Shown: positions 16,347 to 24,138 of the stretch, piece after piece | Numbering within the stretch: position 1 is the first letter of the stretch | Layout: each line of letters opens with the position of its first letter | Origin: JBFHQE01 sp041592335 | GTDB lineage: Bacteria > Pseudomonadota > Gammaproteobacteria > Thiohalobacterales > Thiohalobacteraceae | Assembly (NCBI GenBank): GCA_041592335.1 | Contig: JBFHQE010000015.1 | Coordinates: forward strand, 1 to 60,733 | Reading direction: 5' to 3' | DNA: 60,733 bases | Position numbers and translations under genes: made by a program | Notes under the pieces: generated by a model | Told to the model about the DNA's origin: nothing | The model's input: the letters and a program-made list of their open reading frames with translations, nothing else | Databases searched by the model: none

Positions 16347-17840
16347 TTACTCGAACATCAAAGAAAGCCCCACCGTGTCCCAAAAGCGCTGCTCTTCGCA
16401 CAGGTCACCCGTGGTCAGTGGGCGTTCTTCCAGCCACCCTTCCTGGAACCTGAGCCTGACCGACTCTCCTTCAACCAATGCTTCCAGCGGCGGCAAAACT
16501 GAATTCGTTCTGCCACGCTTGAGCAACACGGCCAGCCGCAGAATCTGCGTCAGCCGCTGGCATTTGAGCCGCTGCTTTTCCGGCAGGTTTTTCCATTGGC
16601 TGATCGGTAACTTGCGCCGGTGCCCAAGCACCATCATTGAAAGAAACAACTGGTCCTGAATAGTGAAACCGGCCAGATCAAAATTCTGCACCAGGTAGGC
16701 GCCATGCTTGTGATAACTGCTATGCGCCACCACCCGTCCGATCTCATGCAGACGCGCCGCCCATTTCAGCCACTGCCAGTCTTTCTGCTGCAGGCTCCAG
16801 GGCTCCTTGAGCACATTAAATAAGCGGTAGGCGGCCAGCTCCACACGCTTGGCATGTTTTTCGTCCACGCGAAAGCGCTGCACCATGCCGTCCACACTCG
16901 TGTCGCGGGAGTCGCTGTCCTGCAATCGCCCCAGCATGTCATACAGCACCCCTTCGCGCAGCGCGCCCTGCGAGACACTCATGCTTTCAATATCGAGCGC
17001 GTCGAACACGGCATACAGTACAGCGACACCACCGGGCAACACGGGTCTACGGCTTTCCGACATACCGGGCAGATTGAGCTTGTCGACATGATCCACCGCC
17101 AGAATGGCCTTGCGCAGTTTTTTCAACGAGGACCAGGTAATACCCTGCTCGCTCCAGCCGTTGGCCAGCACAATCTCCCGCACAGCCTTGATGGTGCCCG
17201 AGGCGCCGGTGGCCAGCTCCCACTCGGCCTTGCGGAAACGGCGCTCTATCGGCTCCAGTTCCAGCCTCGCCGCGAGAACAGCCTCGCGCATGCCGGTCTT
17301 GCTGATTTCACCATTGGGGAAAAAACGCGTCGAGAAGGACACACAGCCCATGTACAGGCTTTCCAGGTCGAAAGGCTGCTGATCACGGCCGATAATCAGC
17401 TCGGTGCTACCACCGCCGATATCCACCACCAGCCGCGTCTCACCCTTGCTGGCAATGCTGCGCGCCACCCCGCCATAAACGAGCCGCGCCTCTTCCACCC
17501 CGGAAATGACCTCGATGGGATGCCCCAGCGCGGCATGCGCTTCTTCCAGAAAGCCGGTTGCGCGCTGGGCACGGCGCAACGTGTTGGTGCCAACGGCGCG
17601 TACACTGCCCGGTGGCAGATCACGCAATCGCTGACCGAAACGTTGCAGACAGGCGATCGCACGCTCGCGCACATGCTGATCCAGCTGATTGTCCTCGGTC
17701 AGTCCCTCGGCCAGCCGCACCGGCTCGCGCAAGCGATCCAGAATATCGAGCTGACCATCGGCAAAACGCGCCACGATAGCGTGAAAACTGTTCGACCCAA
17801 GATCAACGGCAGCCAGTATTTGCGGAGTTTCGTCAGTCAC
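16347..17840 (-). CDS. ppx: Exopolyphosphatase (Ppx/GppA)
   Basis: A 497-residue Ppx/GppA enzyme from a GTG start. It removes terminal phosphate from polyphosphate and may hydrolyse pppGpp. The ASKHA-fold N-terminus has AAVDLGSNSFHAIVARF and VVDIGGGSTELI phosphate loops; the C-terminal half is HD-like, with RLHEIGRVVAHSSYHKHGAY. It lies next to pstB and opposite phoR, completing a synthesis/degradation set with ppk1. Confidence 0.94.
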   Translation of the reverse strand: MTDETPQILAAVDLGSNSFHAIVARFADGQLDILDRLREPVRLAEGLTEDNQLDQHVRERAIACLQRFGQRLRDLPPGSVRAVGTNTLRRAQRATGFLEEAHAALGHPIEVISGVEEARLVYGGVARSIASKGETRLVVDIGGGSTELIIGRDQQPFDLESLYMGCVSFSTRFFPNGEISKTGMREAVLAARLELEPIERRFRKAEWELATGASGTIKAVREIVLANGWSEQGITWSSLKKLRKAILAVDHVDKLNLPGMSESRRPVLPGGVAVLYAVFDALDIESMSVSQGALREGVLYDMLGRLQDSDSRDTSVDGMVQRFRVDEKHAKRVELAAYRLFNVLKEPWSLQQKDWQWLKWAARLHEIGRVVAHSSYHKHGAYLVQNFDLAGFTIQDQLFLSMMVLGHRRKLPISQWKNLPEKQRLKCQRLTQILRLAVLLKRGRTNSVLPPLEALVEGESVRLRFQEGWLEERPLTTGDLCEEQRFWDTVGLSLMFE

Positions 17841-17899
17841 GATTAATCACATCAGTTCGCGGGAAGTCACTATACCATTGAATTAAAATTTCATTTGCA

Positions 17900-17914
17900 T
17901 GGCACTGAAATTGC
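17900..17914 (+). promoter_or_regulatory. Sigma-54-type promoter before the PilZ gene
   Basis: TGGCACTGAAATTGC matches the -24/-12 consensus TGGCAC-n5-TTGC with correct GG-to-GC spacing. A start about 12 bases downstream would give a leader of about 45 bases before the PilZ gene. An overlapping sigma-70 reading (TTGCAT-17-TATCTT) is possible. Confidence 0.55.
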
Positions 17915-17970
17915 GTATATCTTCGTTCGTGACAACTTTCTGGCATAGGGAATTGCCTGGGGAGGACATA

Positions 17971-18288
17971 ATGCCAATAGAACACCGTTGGAGTGAACGT
18001 AAACCCATCAAACTCGATGTATCCATTTACTACGAGCCGATGGGATCAATAACTGGCTGTACCCGTGACATCAGTCTCGAGGGCATGTTCGTTGAAACCC
18101 CTGGCGTTGAATTACCAGTAGAAGCTGAACTGGAGGTCTCGTTTGAAACCGAGACCAGCGGCAAAAAACAACAACACCACATGCCGGCCTACGTGGTCCA
18201 TGGCAAAGATGGTGGAGTTGGTCTCATGCTACGCCATGTGGATTACAACGATTTTTACGCCCTGCGCTACATGCTGAACGCGGCTTAA
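17971..18288 (+). CDS. PilZ-domain protein, predicted c-di-GMP binder
   Basis: An ATG preceded by GGGGAGGACATA gives 105 residues, a stand-alone PilZ domain. Both c-di-GMP motifs are intact: RWSER (Arg6-Arg10) and DISLEG (Asp33, Ser35, Gly38). Such small proteins transmit c-di-GMP levels to motility, pili or polysaccharide export. The gene stands alone between ppx (divergent) and phoR (convergent). A sigma-54-type promoter precedes it, hinting at regulation with motility or exopolymer genes. The target is unknown. Confidence 0.88.
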   Translation: MPIEHRWSERKPIKLDVSIYYEPMGSITGCTRDISLEGMFVETPGVELPVEAELEVSFETETSGKKQQHHMPAYVVHGKDGGVGLMLRHVDYNDFYALRYMLNAA

Positions 18289-18357
18289 TCCGGCCTGTAC
18301 AGACAACTACATCTCACACCACCCAAGTGGTGCGATGTTTTCTATTGCCTCGAAAAA

Positions 18358-19677
18358 TCAGGCCTTGTTCGCCATGGGCTCCATCATCTGTATGCGTTCC
18401 TGCGGGAAGACCGCGATAAACTGACTGCCACTCCCGACCTTACTCTTGATTTCCAGGCTCGCCTGGTGACGCAACAGCACATGCTTCACAATCGCAAGCC
18501 CCAGGCCGGTACCTCCAACCTCCCGGGAGCGCCCCACATCCACGCGATAGAAGCGCTCGGTCAGGCGCGGCAAATGGTGCGCGGCACTACCGATACCCGT
18601 ATCGGTAACCGAAAACCGGGCTGTTCCATCCTGCTGCAATGACCATTCAACCCTGACTTCACCGCCACCGGGCGTATACCGCACCGCGTTGAAAATCAGA
18701 TTGGAGAACAAGCTGCGCAATTCCGCATCGCTTCCCTCGAGCCACAAATCATTATCAGCCTGTAAACTGATATTGTGTTTTTGATCGCCGCTTATCCGAC
18801 GTGCATCATCGCAGATCACCGTCAGCAAACTGGGTACGCTGACCGATTCATTTCCCGCCACTTCCCGCTGCGTTTCCAGGCGTGACAGCATCAACAAATC
18901 CTCAACGATCCGCTGCATGCGCTCAGACTGCGCCTTCATGACATCGACCGTGCGACTCCATTGCGGCCCCAGCGAATCTTCATCCTCATCCATGGTTTCA
19001 AGATAACCGGCCAGCACGGTCAAGGGCGTTCTCAACTCGTGCGAAACATTCGCCACGAAATCGCGCCGCATCTGCTCAAGCTTTTGTATATGGCTGATAT
19101 CACGCGCAATCAACAGCCTCTGGTCCTTGCCGTAAGGAATCACCCGAATGGACAGAATCGTTTCATCGTTGATTGGGGATGGAATATGCACGGAGTTGTC
19201 ATAATCCCCGATCCGCAGAAAGCGGGTGAAGTCCGGATGTCGAATCAGGTTGCTGATGCGCTGCCCGATATCCTGCGGATAACCGAGACCGAGCAGGATT
19301 CGCGCAGTCGAGTTCATCCATTCAATACTGCCATTGGGCGACAGCACCACGGTGGCATCGGGCATCGCCGAAGTTGCTTCCTGGAACCGCCTTAGCATTT
19401 TGCCCAGCTTCTTTTTTCGCTTACGGTTGCGTTGTTGAAGGTGATAGATATTTTGAAAAATCTCGTCCCAGATACCGTAGGACTCTGGTGGGTGAAACCG
19501 CTTTCCTTCACGAAACCATTTTTCCAGGCTGTAAACATTGTAGATATGCCAACCAAGGTAAATAACAGCCCCTAGAAGTAACATTGCCGAGGGATGACCC
19601 AGCAGCAATCCCAGACCCAGCATAATAATGGCGAGTGCTATTACCCGCCAAAGTTCATCTGCCCAAGATTTAGTCAA
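18358..19677 (-). CDS. phoR: Phosphate regulon sensor histidine kinase
   Basis: The 439-residue kinase starts at TTG, one base past the phoB stop codon. Two N-terminal membrane helices (about 10-45) lead to a basic linker, a PAS domain (about 97-195), the H-box FVANVSHELRTPLT with His213, and a C-terminal ATPase with GTGLGLAIVKHVL. It phosphorylates PhoB when phosphate is scarce and dephosphorylates it when Pst/PhoU signal sufficiency. No large periplasmic sensor is present, as is normal for PhoR. Confidence 0.95.
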   Translation of the reverse strand: MTKSWADELWRVIALAIIMLGLGLLLGHPSAMLLLGAVIYLGWHIYNVYSLEKWFREGKRFHPPESYGIWDEIFQNIYHLQQRNRKRKKKLGKMLRRFQEATSAMPDATVVLSPNGSIEWMNSTARILLGLGYPQDIGQRISNLIRHPDFTRFLRIGDYDNSVHIPSPINDETILSIRVIPYGKDQRLLIARDISHIQKLEQMRRDFVANVSHELRTPLTVLAGYLETMDEDEDSLGPQWSRTVDVMKAQSERMQRIVEDLLMLSRLETQREVAGNESVSVPSLLTVICDDARRISGDQKHNISLQADNDLWLEGSDAELRSLFSNLIFNAVRYTPGGGEVRVEWSLQQDGTARFSVTDTGIGSAAHHLPRLTERFYRVDVGRSREVGGTGLGLAIVKHVLLRHQASLEIKSKVGSGSQFIAVFPQERIQMMEPMANKA

Positions 19678-19678
19678 T

Positions 19679-20374
19679 CTAAGTTACTCGTGTTGAAAAA
19701 CGATAGCCCGCTCCTCGCACGGTCTGAATAAACTGATCATGACCATGAGCCGCGAGCGCCTTGCGCAAGCGGCGGATATGAACATCCACGGTGCGCTCCT
19801 CGACGTAAACGTTACGCCCCCAGACACTATCGAGCAAGCGGCTACGGCTGAATACCCGTTCAGGATTGGTCATGAAAAAATGCAGCAGCCGGAATTCGGT
19901 GGGGCCCATTTCCAGTGGCTGCCCCTGGGCGCTGACGCGATGGCCGACCGGATCAAGCTCCAGCCCATCGACAAGGATCGGATCATCCGACTTGGCGCCA
20001 CTGGCACGACGCATCACCGCCTTGATGCGCGCGACCAGTTCGCGTGGCGAAAACGGCTTGGTGACATAATCGTCGGCACCCACTTCCAGGCCCCGGATCT
20101 TGTCTTCTTCCTCGCCGCGCGCGGTCAACATGATGATGGGTATGGCCGCCGTCAGTTCATCCTTCTTCAGGCGCCGCGCCAGGTCGATACCGCTCATATC
20201 CGGCAACATCCAGTCCAGCAGGATCAGGTCGGGTTTCTGATCGGCGATCGCGACCTGGGCATCGGTGGCATTTTCCGCCTCGATCCAGGGCACCCCGGCG
20301 CGATCCAGGGCGAAGCCGACCATTTCACGAATGGCTGGCTCATCCTCGACAATCAATATCTTATTTTCACTCAT
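19679..20374 (-). CDS. phoB: Phosphate regulon response regulator
   Basis: An OmpR-type response regulator of 231 residues. The receiver domain has Asp54 in LILLDWMLPDMSG and the conserved Lys in DDYVTKPFSP. The winged-helix DNA-binding domain ends with EERTVDVHIRRLRKAL and the wing region RGAGYRFS. It binds Pho boxes, including the one upstream of its own gene and the one before pstS. It is co-transcribed with phoR. Confidence 0.97.
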   Translation of the reverse strand: MSENKILIVEDEPAIREMVGFALDRAGVPWIEAENATDAQVAIADQKPDLILLDWMLPDMSGIDLARRLKKDELTAAIPIIMLTARGEEEDKIRGLEVGADDYVTKPFSPRELVARIKAVMRRASGAKSDDPILVDGLELDPVGHRVSAQGQPLEMGPTEFRLLHFFMTNPERVFSRSRLLDSVWGRNVYVEERTVDVHIRRLRKALAAHGHDQFIQTVRGAGYRFSTRVT

Positions 20375-20421
20375 AATGCGTATACGCCATCAATCACAAA
20401 CGTTCTGTCATCTTTGTGCAA

Positions 20422-20455
20422 ATTAGACCCTACAAATATTACAGCGGGATGACAG
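20422..20455 (-). promoter_or_regulatory. Pho box and -10 of phoB
   Basis: On the minus strand CTGTCAT-CCCG-CTGTAAT (20455 to 20438) is a near-perfect 7-4-7 PhoB box. Ten bases further on is TCTAAT (20427-20422), a 5/6 match to TATAAT at the spacing of PhoB-activated promoters. Transcription would begin about 40 bases before phoB, indicating autoregulation. Confidence 0.85.
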
Positions 20456-20562
20456 TTCTGTCCTGACAATCACCGCCGAATCGTCATCAACTCATCATCC
20501 AGGGTTCACGGTTTCGTCACGGCCATTGCCGATAGTGGAGGAAACCATAGAAGGTAGAGTTC

Positions 20563-21747
20563 GTGACACGACCGCTGTACATCAGCCTGGTGACTGAAAC
20601 TTTCCCGCCGGAGGTCAATGGCGTGGCAATGACACTGGGCCGCATTCTCGCGGGTCTGCAGGCCAGGGGGCACCAGTTGCAACTGATCCGACCGCGCCAG
20701 CACGGCAACGACAAGTCCGCGCCAGAGGCCGAATTGTCGCTGCTGACTGTACCCGGGATGTCCATTCCCTTCTATAAGTCATTACGCCTCGGCTTCCCGG
20801 CGGGTGGCCTGCTGGCAACACACTGGCGGAATCATCGGCCGGACGTGATTTATATCGCTACCGAAGGTCCGCTGGGCCTGTCCGCACTGCGGGTTGCCCA
20901 ACGTCTCGGCATTCCGGTCGTGAGCGGATTTCACACCAACTTTCACAGCTACAGCAGTCATTACGGCATCGGTTTTCTGCAGCCGATCGTGGCAAATTAC
21001 CTGCGTTATTTCCATCGCCGTACTGCCTGTACTCTCGCACCCAACAAGAACCTGTGCCGGGAACTCACTACCGGCGGCTTCGGCGATGTGCGCATTCTGC
21101 CTCGCGGTGTCGATAGCGCGCTCTACTCACCCGCGCGGCGCAACATTGCGCTTCGTCGGCACTGGGGCATCGACGATAATCACATCGCCGCACTGTATGT
21201 CGGTCGCATTGCCGCGGAAAAAAATATCCAGGAAGCCATAAGCGCCTTCCGCGCCATGCAACAGACGCATGACCGGCTGAAGTTCGTACTGGTTGGCGAT
21301 GGCCCGATGCGCAAAAAACTTGCCGGGGAAAATCCCGACTTCCATTTTGTCGGCGTGCAAACCGGCGTGCCGCTGGCGGAACACTATGCCTCGGCCGACC
21401 TGTTTCTGTTTCCCAGCAAAACCGAAACCTTTGGCAACGTCACACTGGAAGCCATGGCCAGCGGCTTACCGGTCGTAGCCTACGACTATGCCGCGGCGCA
21501 CATGCACATCAGTCATTACGATAATGGCGTGCTGGTTCCACTGGACAGAGAAGGTGCTTATCAGGAAATGACACTGGAACTGATGAAGTTTCCGCAGCAA
21601 CTGAAAACCATTGGCGCGGCGGCACGCCGCTACAGCGAAAACATCGGCTGGCCCAGGATCGTGTCGGACTTTGAATCCATTCTACAGGGATGTATCGCAC
21701 CTGTACCCGCTGGAAACCACCACGGCTGCTGCGACAGGATTTCCTAA
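20563..21747 (+). CDS. GT4-family glycosyltransferase
   Basis: A 394-residue GT-B fold enzyme from a GTG start with AAGG upstream. It shows SLVTETFPPEVNGVAMTLGR at the N-terminus, an acceptor-side GFHTNFHSYSSHYG segment, and the donor-site E-x7-E motif in KTETFGNVTLEAMASGLPVV. The HTNFHSYS region resembles diacylglycerol or phosphatidylinositol glycosyltransferases such as SqdX or PimB-like enzymes. It is divergent from phoB, so it may make a phosphorus-free glycolipid during starvation; this is inferred from position, and the sugar donor is unknown. Its stop codon overlaps that of the convergent CBS gene. Confidence 0.82.
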   Translation: MTRPLYISLVTETFPPEVNGVAMTLGRILAGLQARGHQLQLIRPRQHGNDKSAPEAELSLLTVPGMSIPFYKSLRLGFPAGGLLATHWRNHRPDVIYIATEGPLGLSALRVAQRLGIPVVSGFHTNFHSYSSHYGIGFLQPIVANYLRYFHRRTACTLAPNKNLCRELTTGGFGDVRILPRGVDSALYSPARRNIALRRHWGIDDNHIAALYVGRIAAEKNIQEAISAFRAMQQTHDRLKFVLVGDGPMRKKLAGENPDFHFVGVQTGVPLAEHYASADLFLFPSKTETFGNVTLEAMASGLPVVAYDYAAAHMHISHYDNGVLVPLDREGAYQEMTLELMKFPQQLKTIGAAARRYSENIGWPRIVSDFESILQGCIAPVPAGNHHGCCDRIS

Positions 21748-22157
21748 CGAGCAGAAAACTGTCGACACAGTCCGCGCAGCACCATATCGGTGAAGCTGAC
21801 GATGCCAATCACCTTGCCATTTTCCACCACGGGCGCACGCGACAGATCGAAGCGCTCAAACAGGCGCGCGCAATAGCGAATATCCATTAGCGGATCGACG
21901 GCAATCACCGGCTTGGCCATGATCTCGTAGACATTCACTCGTTCCGGCGCCCTGTCCTTGGCCAGCACATGCCGCGCCACATCCGATATCAGCAACAAAC
22001 CGTATTCATCATCCTCATGTCGCTTATTGACCACCAGCGCCTTGGTTTCCACGTGCTGCATTTTCGCCAGCGCATCCGCCACGGTTGTCATGCCGTCAAC
22101 CATGTCGAACTTGGACTTCATGACATCGCGCACACGAATCAACTGTCGTTCGCTCAT
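21744..22157 (-). CDS. CBS-domain-pair protein
   Basis: The 137-residue protein consists of two CBS motifs (about 8-65 and 77-132), e.g. RVDVM-like entry VRDVMKSKFDMVDG and EIMAKPVIAVDPLMDI. Paired CBS motifs bind adenine nucleotides or S-adenosylmethionine and usually regulate a partner. It is the last gene of an operon whose members all overlap by four bases (ATGA), after a PII-like protein and two DUF1538 membrane proteins. It likely senses cell energy state and acts on the transporter-like pair. Confidence 0.85.
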   Translation of the reverse strand: MSERQLIRVRDVMKSKFDMVDGMTTVADALAKMQHVETKALVVNKRHEDDEYGLLLISDVARHVLAKDRAPERVNVYEIMAKPVIAVDPLMDIRYCARLFERFDLSRAPVVENGKVIGIVSFTDMVLRGLCRQFSAR

Positions 22158-22504
22158 AATTCTTCCTCCACCACATCCACCAGTTGCTGTATTTGATGCG
22201 ATATACCCACGGCATCTTCCACATCGATTTGAAAGGCTATGCCACTGCCCGCCTTTTCGTCGAACTCACCGACACCTGCAATCTTTTCCAGTATCTTGCG
22301 ACTCAAGTGCTCTTCCACCAGAAACAGCAAGACATCGCGCTGCGTCTCCAGGCTCAGACCGAAAAAAGTCTTGGCCTTTTCCACGCCTTCGCCGCGCGCA
22401 TTACTGATAACGGTAGCACCGGTTGCGCCCGCGCTACGCGCCGCCTCCATCACCTTGTCGGTCTTGTCATCCTCAACCAGGCTGATAATCAATTTAAAAT
22501 GCAT
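22154..22504 (-). CDS. PII-like signalling protein
   Basis: The ATG at 22504, overlapping the upstream gene's stop codon, gives 116 residues, the size of a PII monomer. The ferredoxin-like layout is visible: MHFKLIISLVEDDKTDKVMEAARSAG strand-helix, GATGATVISNARGEG strand and loop, and KAGSGIAFQIDVEDAVGI near the nucleotide-binding C-loop. The T-loop is short and lacks the uridylylated Tyr of GlnB/GlnK, so it is a divergent PII like those that control bicarbonate or ion transporters. It is encoded between the DUF1538 pair and the CBS protein. Confidence 0.75.
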   Translation of the reverse strand: MHFKLIISLVEDDKTDKVMEAARSAGATGATVISNARGEGVEKAKTFFGLSLETQRDVLLFLVEEHLSRKILEKIAGVGEFDEKAGSGIAFQIDVEDAVGISHQIQQLVDVVEEEL

Positions 22505-23307
22505 CAGGGCTTCCCTCTTTGATCTTGACCAGAACTCACGTTGCCACGACGAGCACGCCATTCTGATAGTTGCGCATAAGCCATTACTGACATAATCGGA
22601 AACAAACAGGCAAAGGCGATCATGCCAAAACCATCCAGCAAAGGACTTCGACCGGGTACATTACTCGCCAGCCCAAGCCCCAGCGCCGCCACCAGCGGCA
22701 CCGTCACTGTTGAAGTGCTGACGCCGCCGGAGTCGTAGGCCAGCGGCACGATCATCTTCGGCGCAAATGCGGTCTGCACAATCACGACAACATAGATAGC
22801 CATAATGTAGTAATGCAAGGGCGTGCCGGTAATAATCCGGAAACTGCCCAGTGAAATCCCGGTCGCCACGCCCAGCGCCACCGCCACACGCAGTCCCCAC
22901 ACGCTGATGGCGCCACCGGACACCTCTTCCGCCTTGATGGCCACTGCAATCAGCGAGGGTTCGGCAATAGCCGTGGAAAACCCGATTGCAAAAGCGAACA
23001 GGTAAACCCAGTAGTAATCGTACCAGTGCAAGGATGACAGTATTTTGCTGGCGTCATCGAACAGAAAAGCCGGGCTGGTCAATTGTTGCGCCATCAGCTT
23101 ACCCAGAGGGAACAGCGCCTCATCCAGTCCCTTGAGAAACAACACCAGCCCCAGCAACACATAAACAAAACCAACGATCACGCGCTTCAGATTCGCCACG
23201 CGTCGACGCAACACCACAATCTGGAATCCAAACAACACCGCCGCGATCGGCAATACATCGCGCACCGTTTGCAACAGCACATCCAGCAACGACGCATTGT
23301 TCGCCAT
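22504..23307 (-). CDS. DUF1538 membrane protein, second copy
   Basis: A 267-residue polytopic membrane protein homologous to the gene just upstream. Signature segments are FAIGFSTAIAEPSLIAVA and DSGGVSTSTVTVPLVAALG, each next to hydrophobic spans. The C-terminus ends in a basic cytoplasmic tail. From memory, a DUF1538 pair (UmpA/UmpB) from Halomonas was reported to act as a two-subunit Na+(Li+,K+)/H+ antiporter; that function is plausible here but not shown by sequence. Start and stop codons overlap both neighbours by ATGA. Confidence 0.82.
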   Translation of the reverse strand: MANNASLLDVLLQTVRDVLPIAAVLFGFQIVVLRRRVANLKRVIVGFVYVLLGLVLFLKGLDEALFPLGKLMAQQLTSPAFLFDDASKILSSLHWYDYYWVYLFAFAIGFSTAIAEPSLIAVAIKAEEVSGGAISVWGLRVAVALGVATGISLGSFRIITGTPLHYYIMAIYVVVIVQTAFAPKMIVPLAYDSGGVSTSTVTVPLVAALGLGLASNVPGRSPLLDGFGMIAFACLFPIMSVMAYAQLSEWRARRGNVSSGQDQRGKP

Positions 23308-24041
23308 CAGATCAGCATCCCGTAGGCCATGACGAAGATCATGGGCGTCAGTGAGGCAAAGGCGATCAGGCCGAACCCGTCCACCATCGGATTGCGCCCC
23401 TTGATGGAAGACGCCAGCCCCACGCCTAGCGCGGTCACCAGCGGCACGGTAATCGTCGAGGTGGTGACACCGCCCGAATCATAAGCAATCCCGATGATCT
23501 CTTTTGGCGCAAATGCGGTCATGATAATAACGCCCGCGTAACCGGCCATGATCAGGTAATGCACCGGCCAGCCCTTGATGATACGGAATACCCCGATCAC
23601 GATGGCGACGCCCACCGCGACCGCCACCGTCAGGCGCAAGCCCATGGCGTAGTTCTCCATGGCCTGACCATCGGCCGCAATCATGCCGCCACCCGCCGCC
23701 ATCAACGCCGCCTCGTTGGCAACCGCAATCAGCGCGGGCTCCGCCACCGTGGTGCCGAAGCCCAGTGAAAACGCAAACAGCAGCAACCAGAACACACTGC
23801 CCTTGCGCGCGAAGGCATGCGCCATACTTTCACCGATAGGAAACAGCCCCATCTCGAGGCCCTGAATAAACAGGGTCAGCCCCAGCACCACCAGAACACA
23901 TCCATACAGCAGTCCAAGCAGATCCGGGATCGCCTGTTGCAATACCACCAGCTGAAAAAAACTTACCACCAGAAAAATTGGCGCAAGATCACGCAGGCTG
24001 CCGCCCATGGTTTTTATAAATGCCAGAAAAGTTTTATTCAA
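23307..24041 (-). CDS. DUF1538 membrane protein, first copy
   Basis: A 244-residue polytopic membrane protein and first gene of the four-gene operon, from a TTG start with AGGCG upstream (a later ATG at 24008 is possible but has no ribosome site). It has GFGTTVAEPALIAVANEA and DSGGVTTSTITVPLVTALG, close matches to the second copy. Both halves of the protein carry a similar xEPxLIAVA / xTVPLVxALG segment, suggesting an internal pseudo-repeat. Two such proteins encoded together imply a heteromeric transporter. Confidence 0.82.
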   Translation of the reverse strand: MNKTFLAFIKTMGGSLRDLAPIFLVVSFFQLVVLQQAIPDLLGLLYGCVLVVLGLTLFIQGLEMGLFPIGESMAHAFARKGSVFWLLLFAFSLGFGTTVAEPALIAVANEAALMAAGGGMIAADGQAMENYAMGLRLTVAVAVGVAIVIGVFRIIKGWPVHYLIMAGYAGVIIMTAFAPKEIIGIAYDSGGVTTSTITVPLVTALGVGLASSIKGRNPMVDGFGLIAFASLTPMIFVMAYGMLI

Positions 24042-24138
24042 AACAGACGCCTAACCCCTCAGATATACGGCTTATCTTAACCCAGCCAGCAAACCGGCAA
24101 CGCTGACCTGGATCAGCCGACCGTTGTATACTGCCCGC

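Noticed and set aside
16854..17846. 330-codon plus-strand frame opposite ppx
   Set aside because: His/Gln-rich antisense shadow of the exopolyphosphatase gene, with no family features.
18317..18332. Terminator after the PilZ gene
   Set aside because: CACCAC-CCAA-GTGGTG is a 6-bp stem without a directly following U-run; too weak to call.
20400..20562. Pho box facing the glycosyltransferase gene
   Set aside because: CTGTCAT near 20405 has a poor second half (GTGCAAA), and TCGTCAT-CAAC-TCATCAT further on matches weakly; the convincing box faces phoB only.
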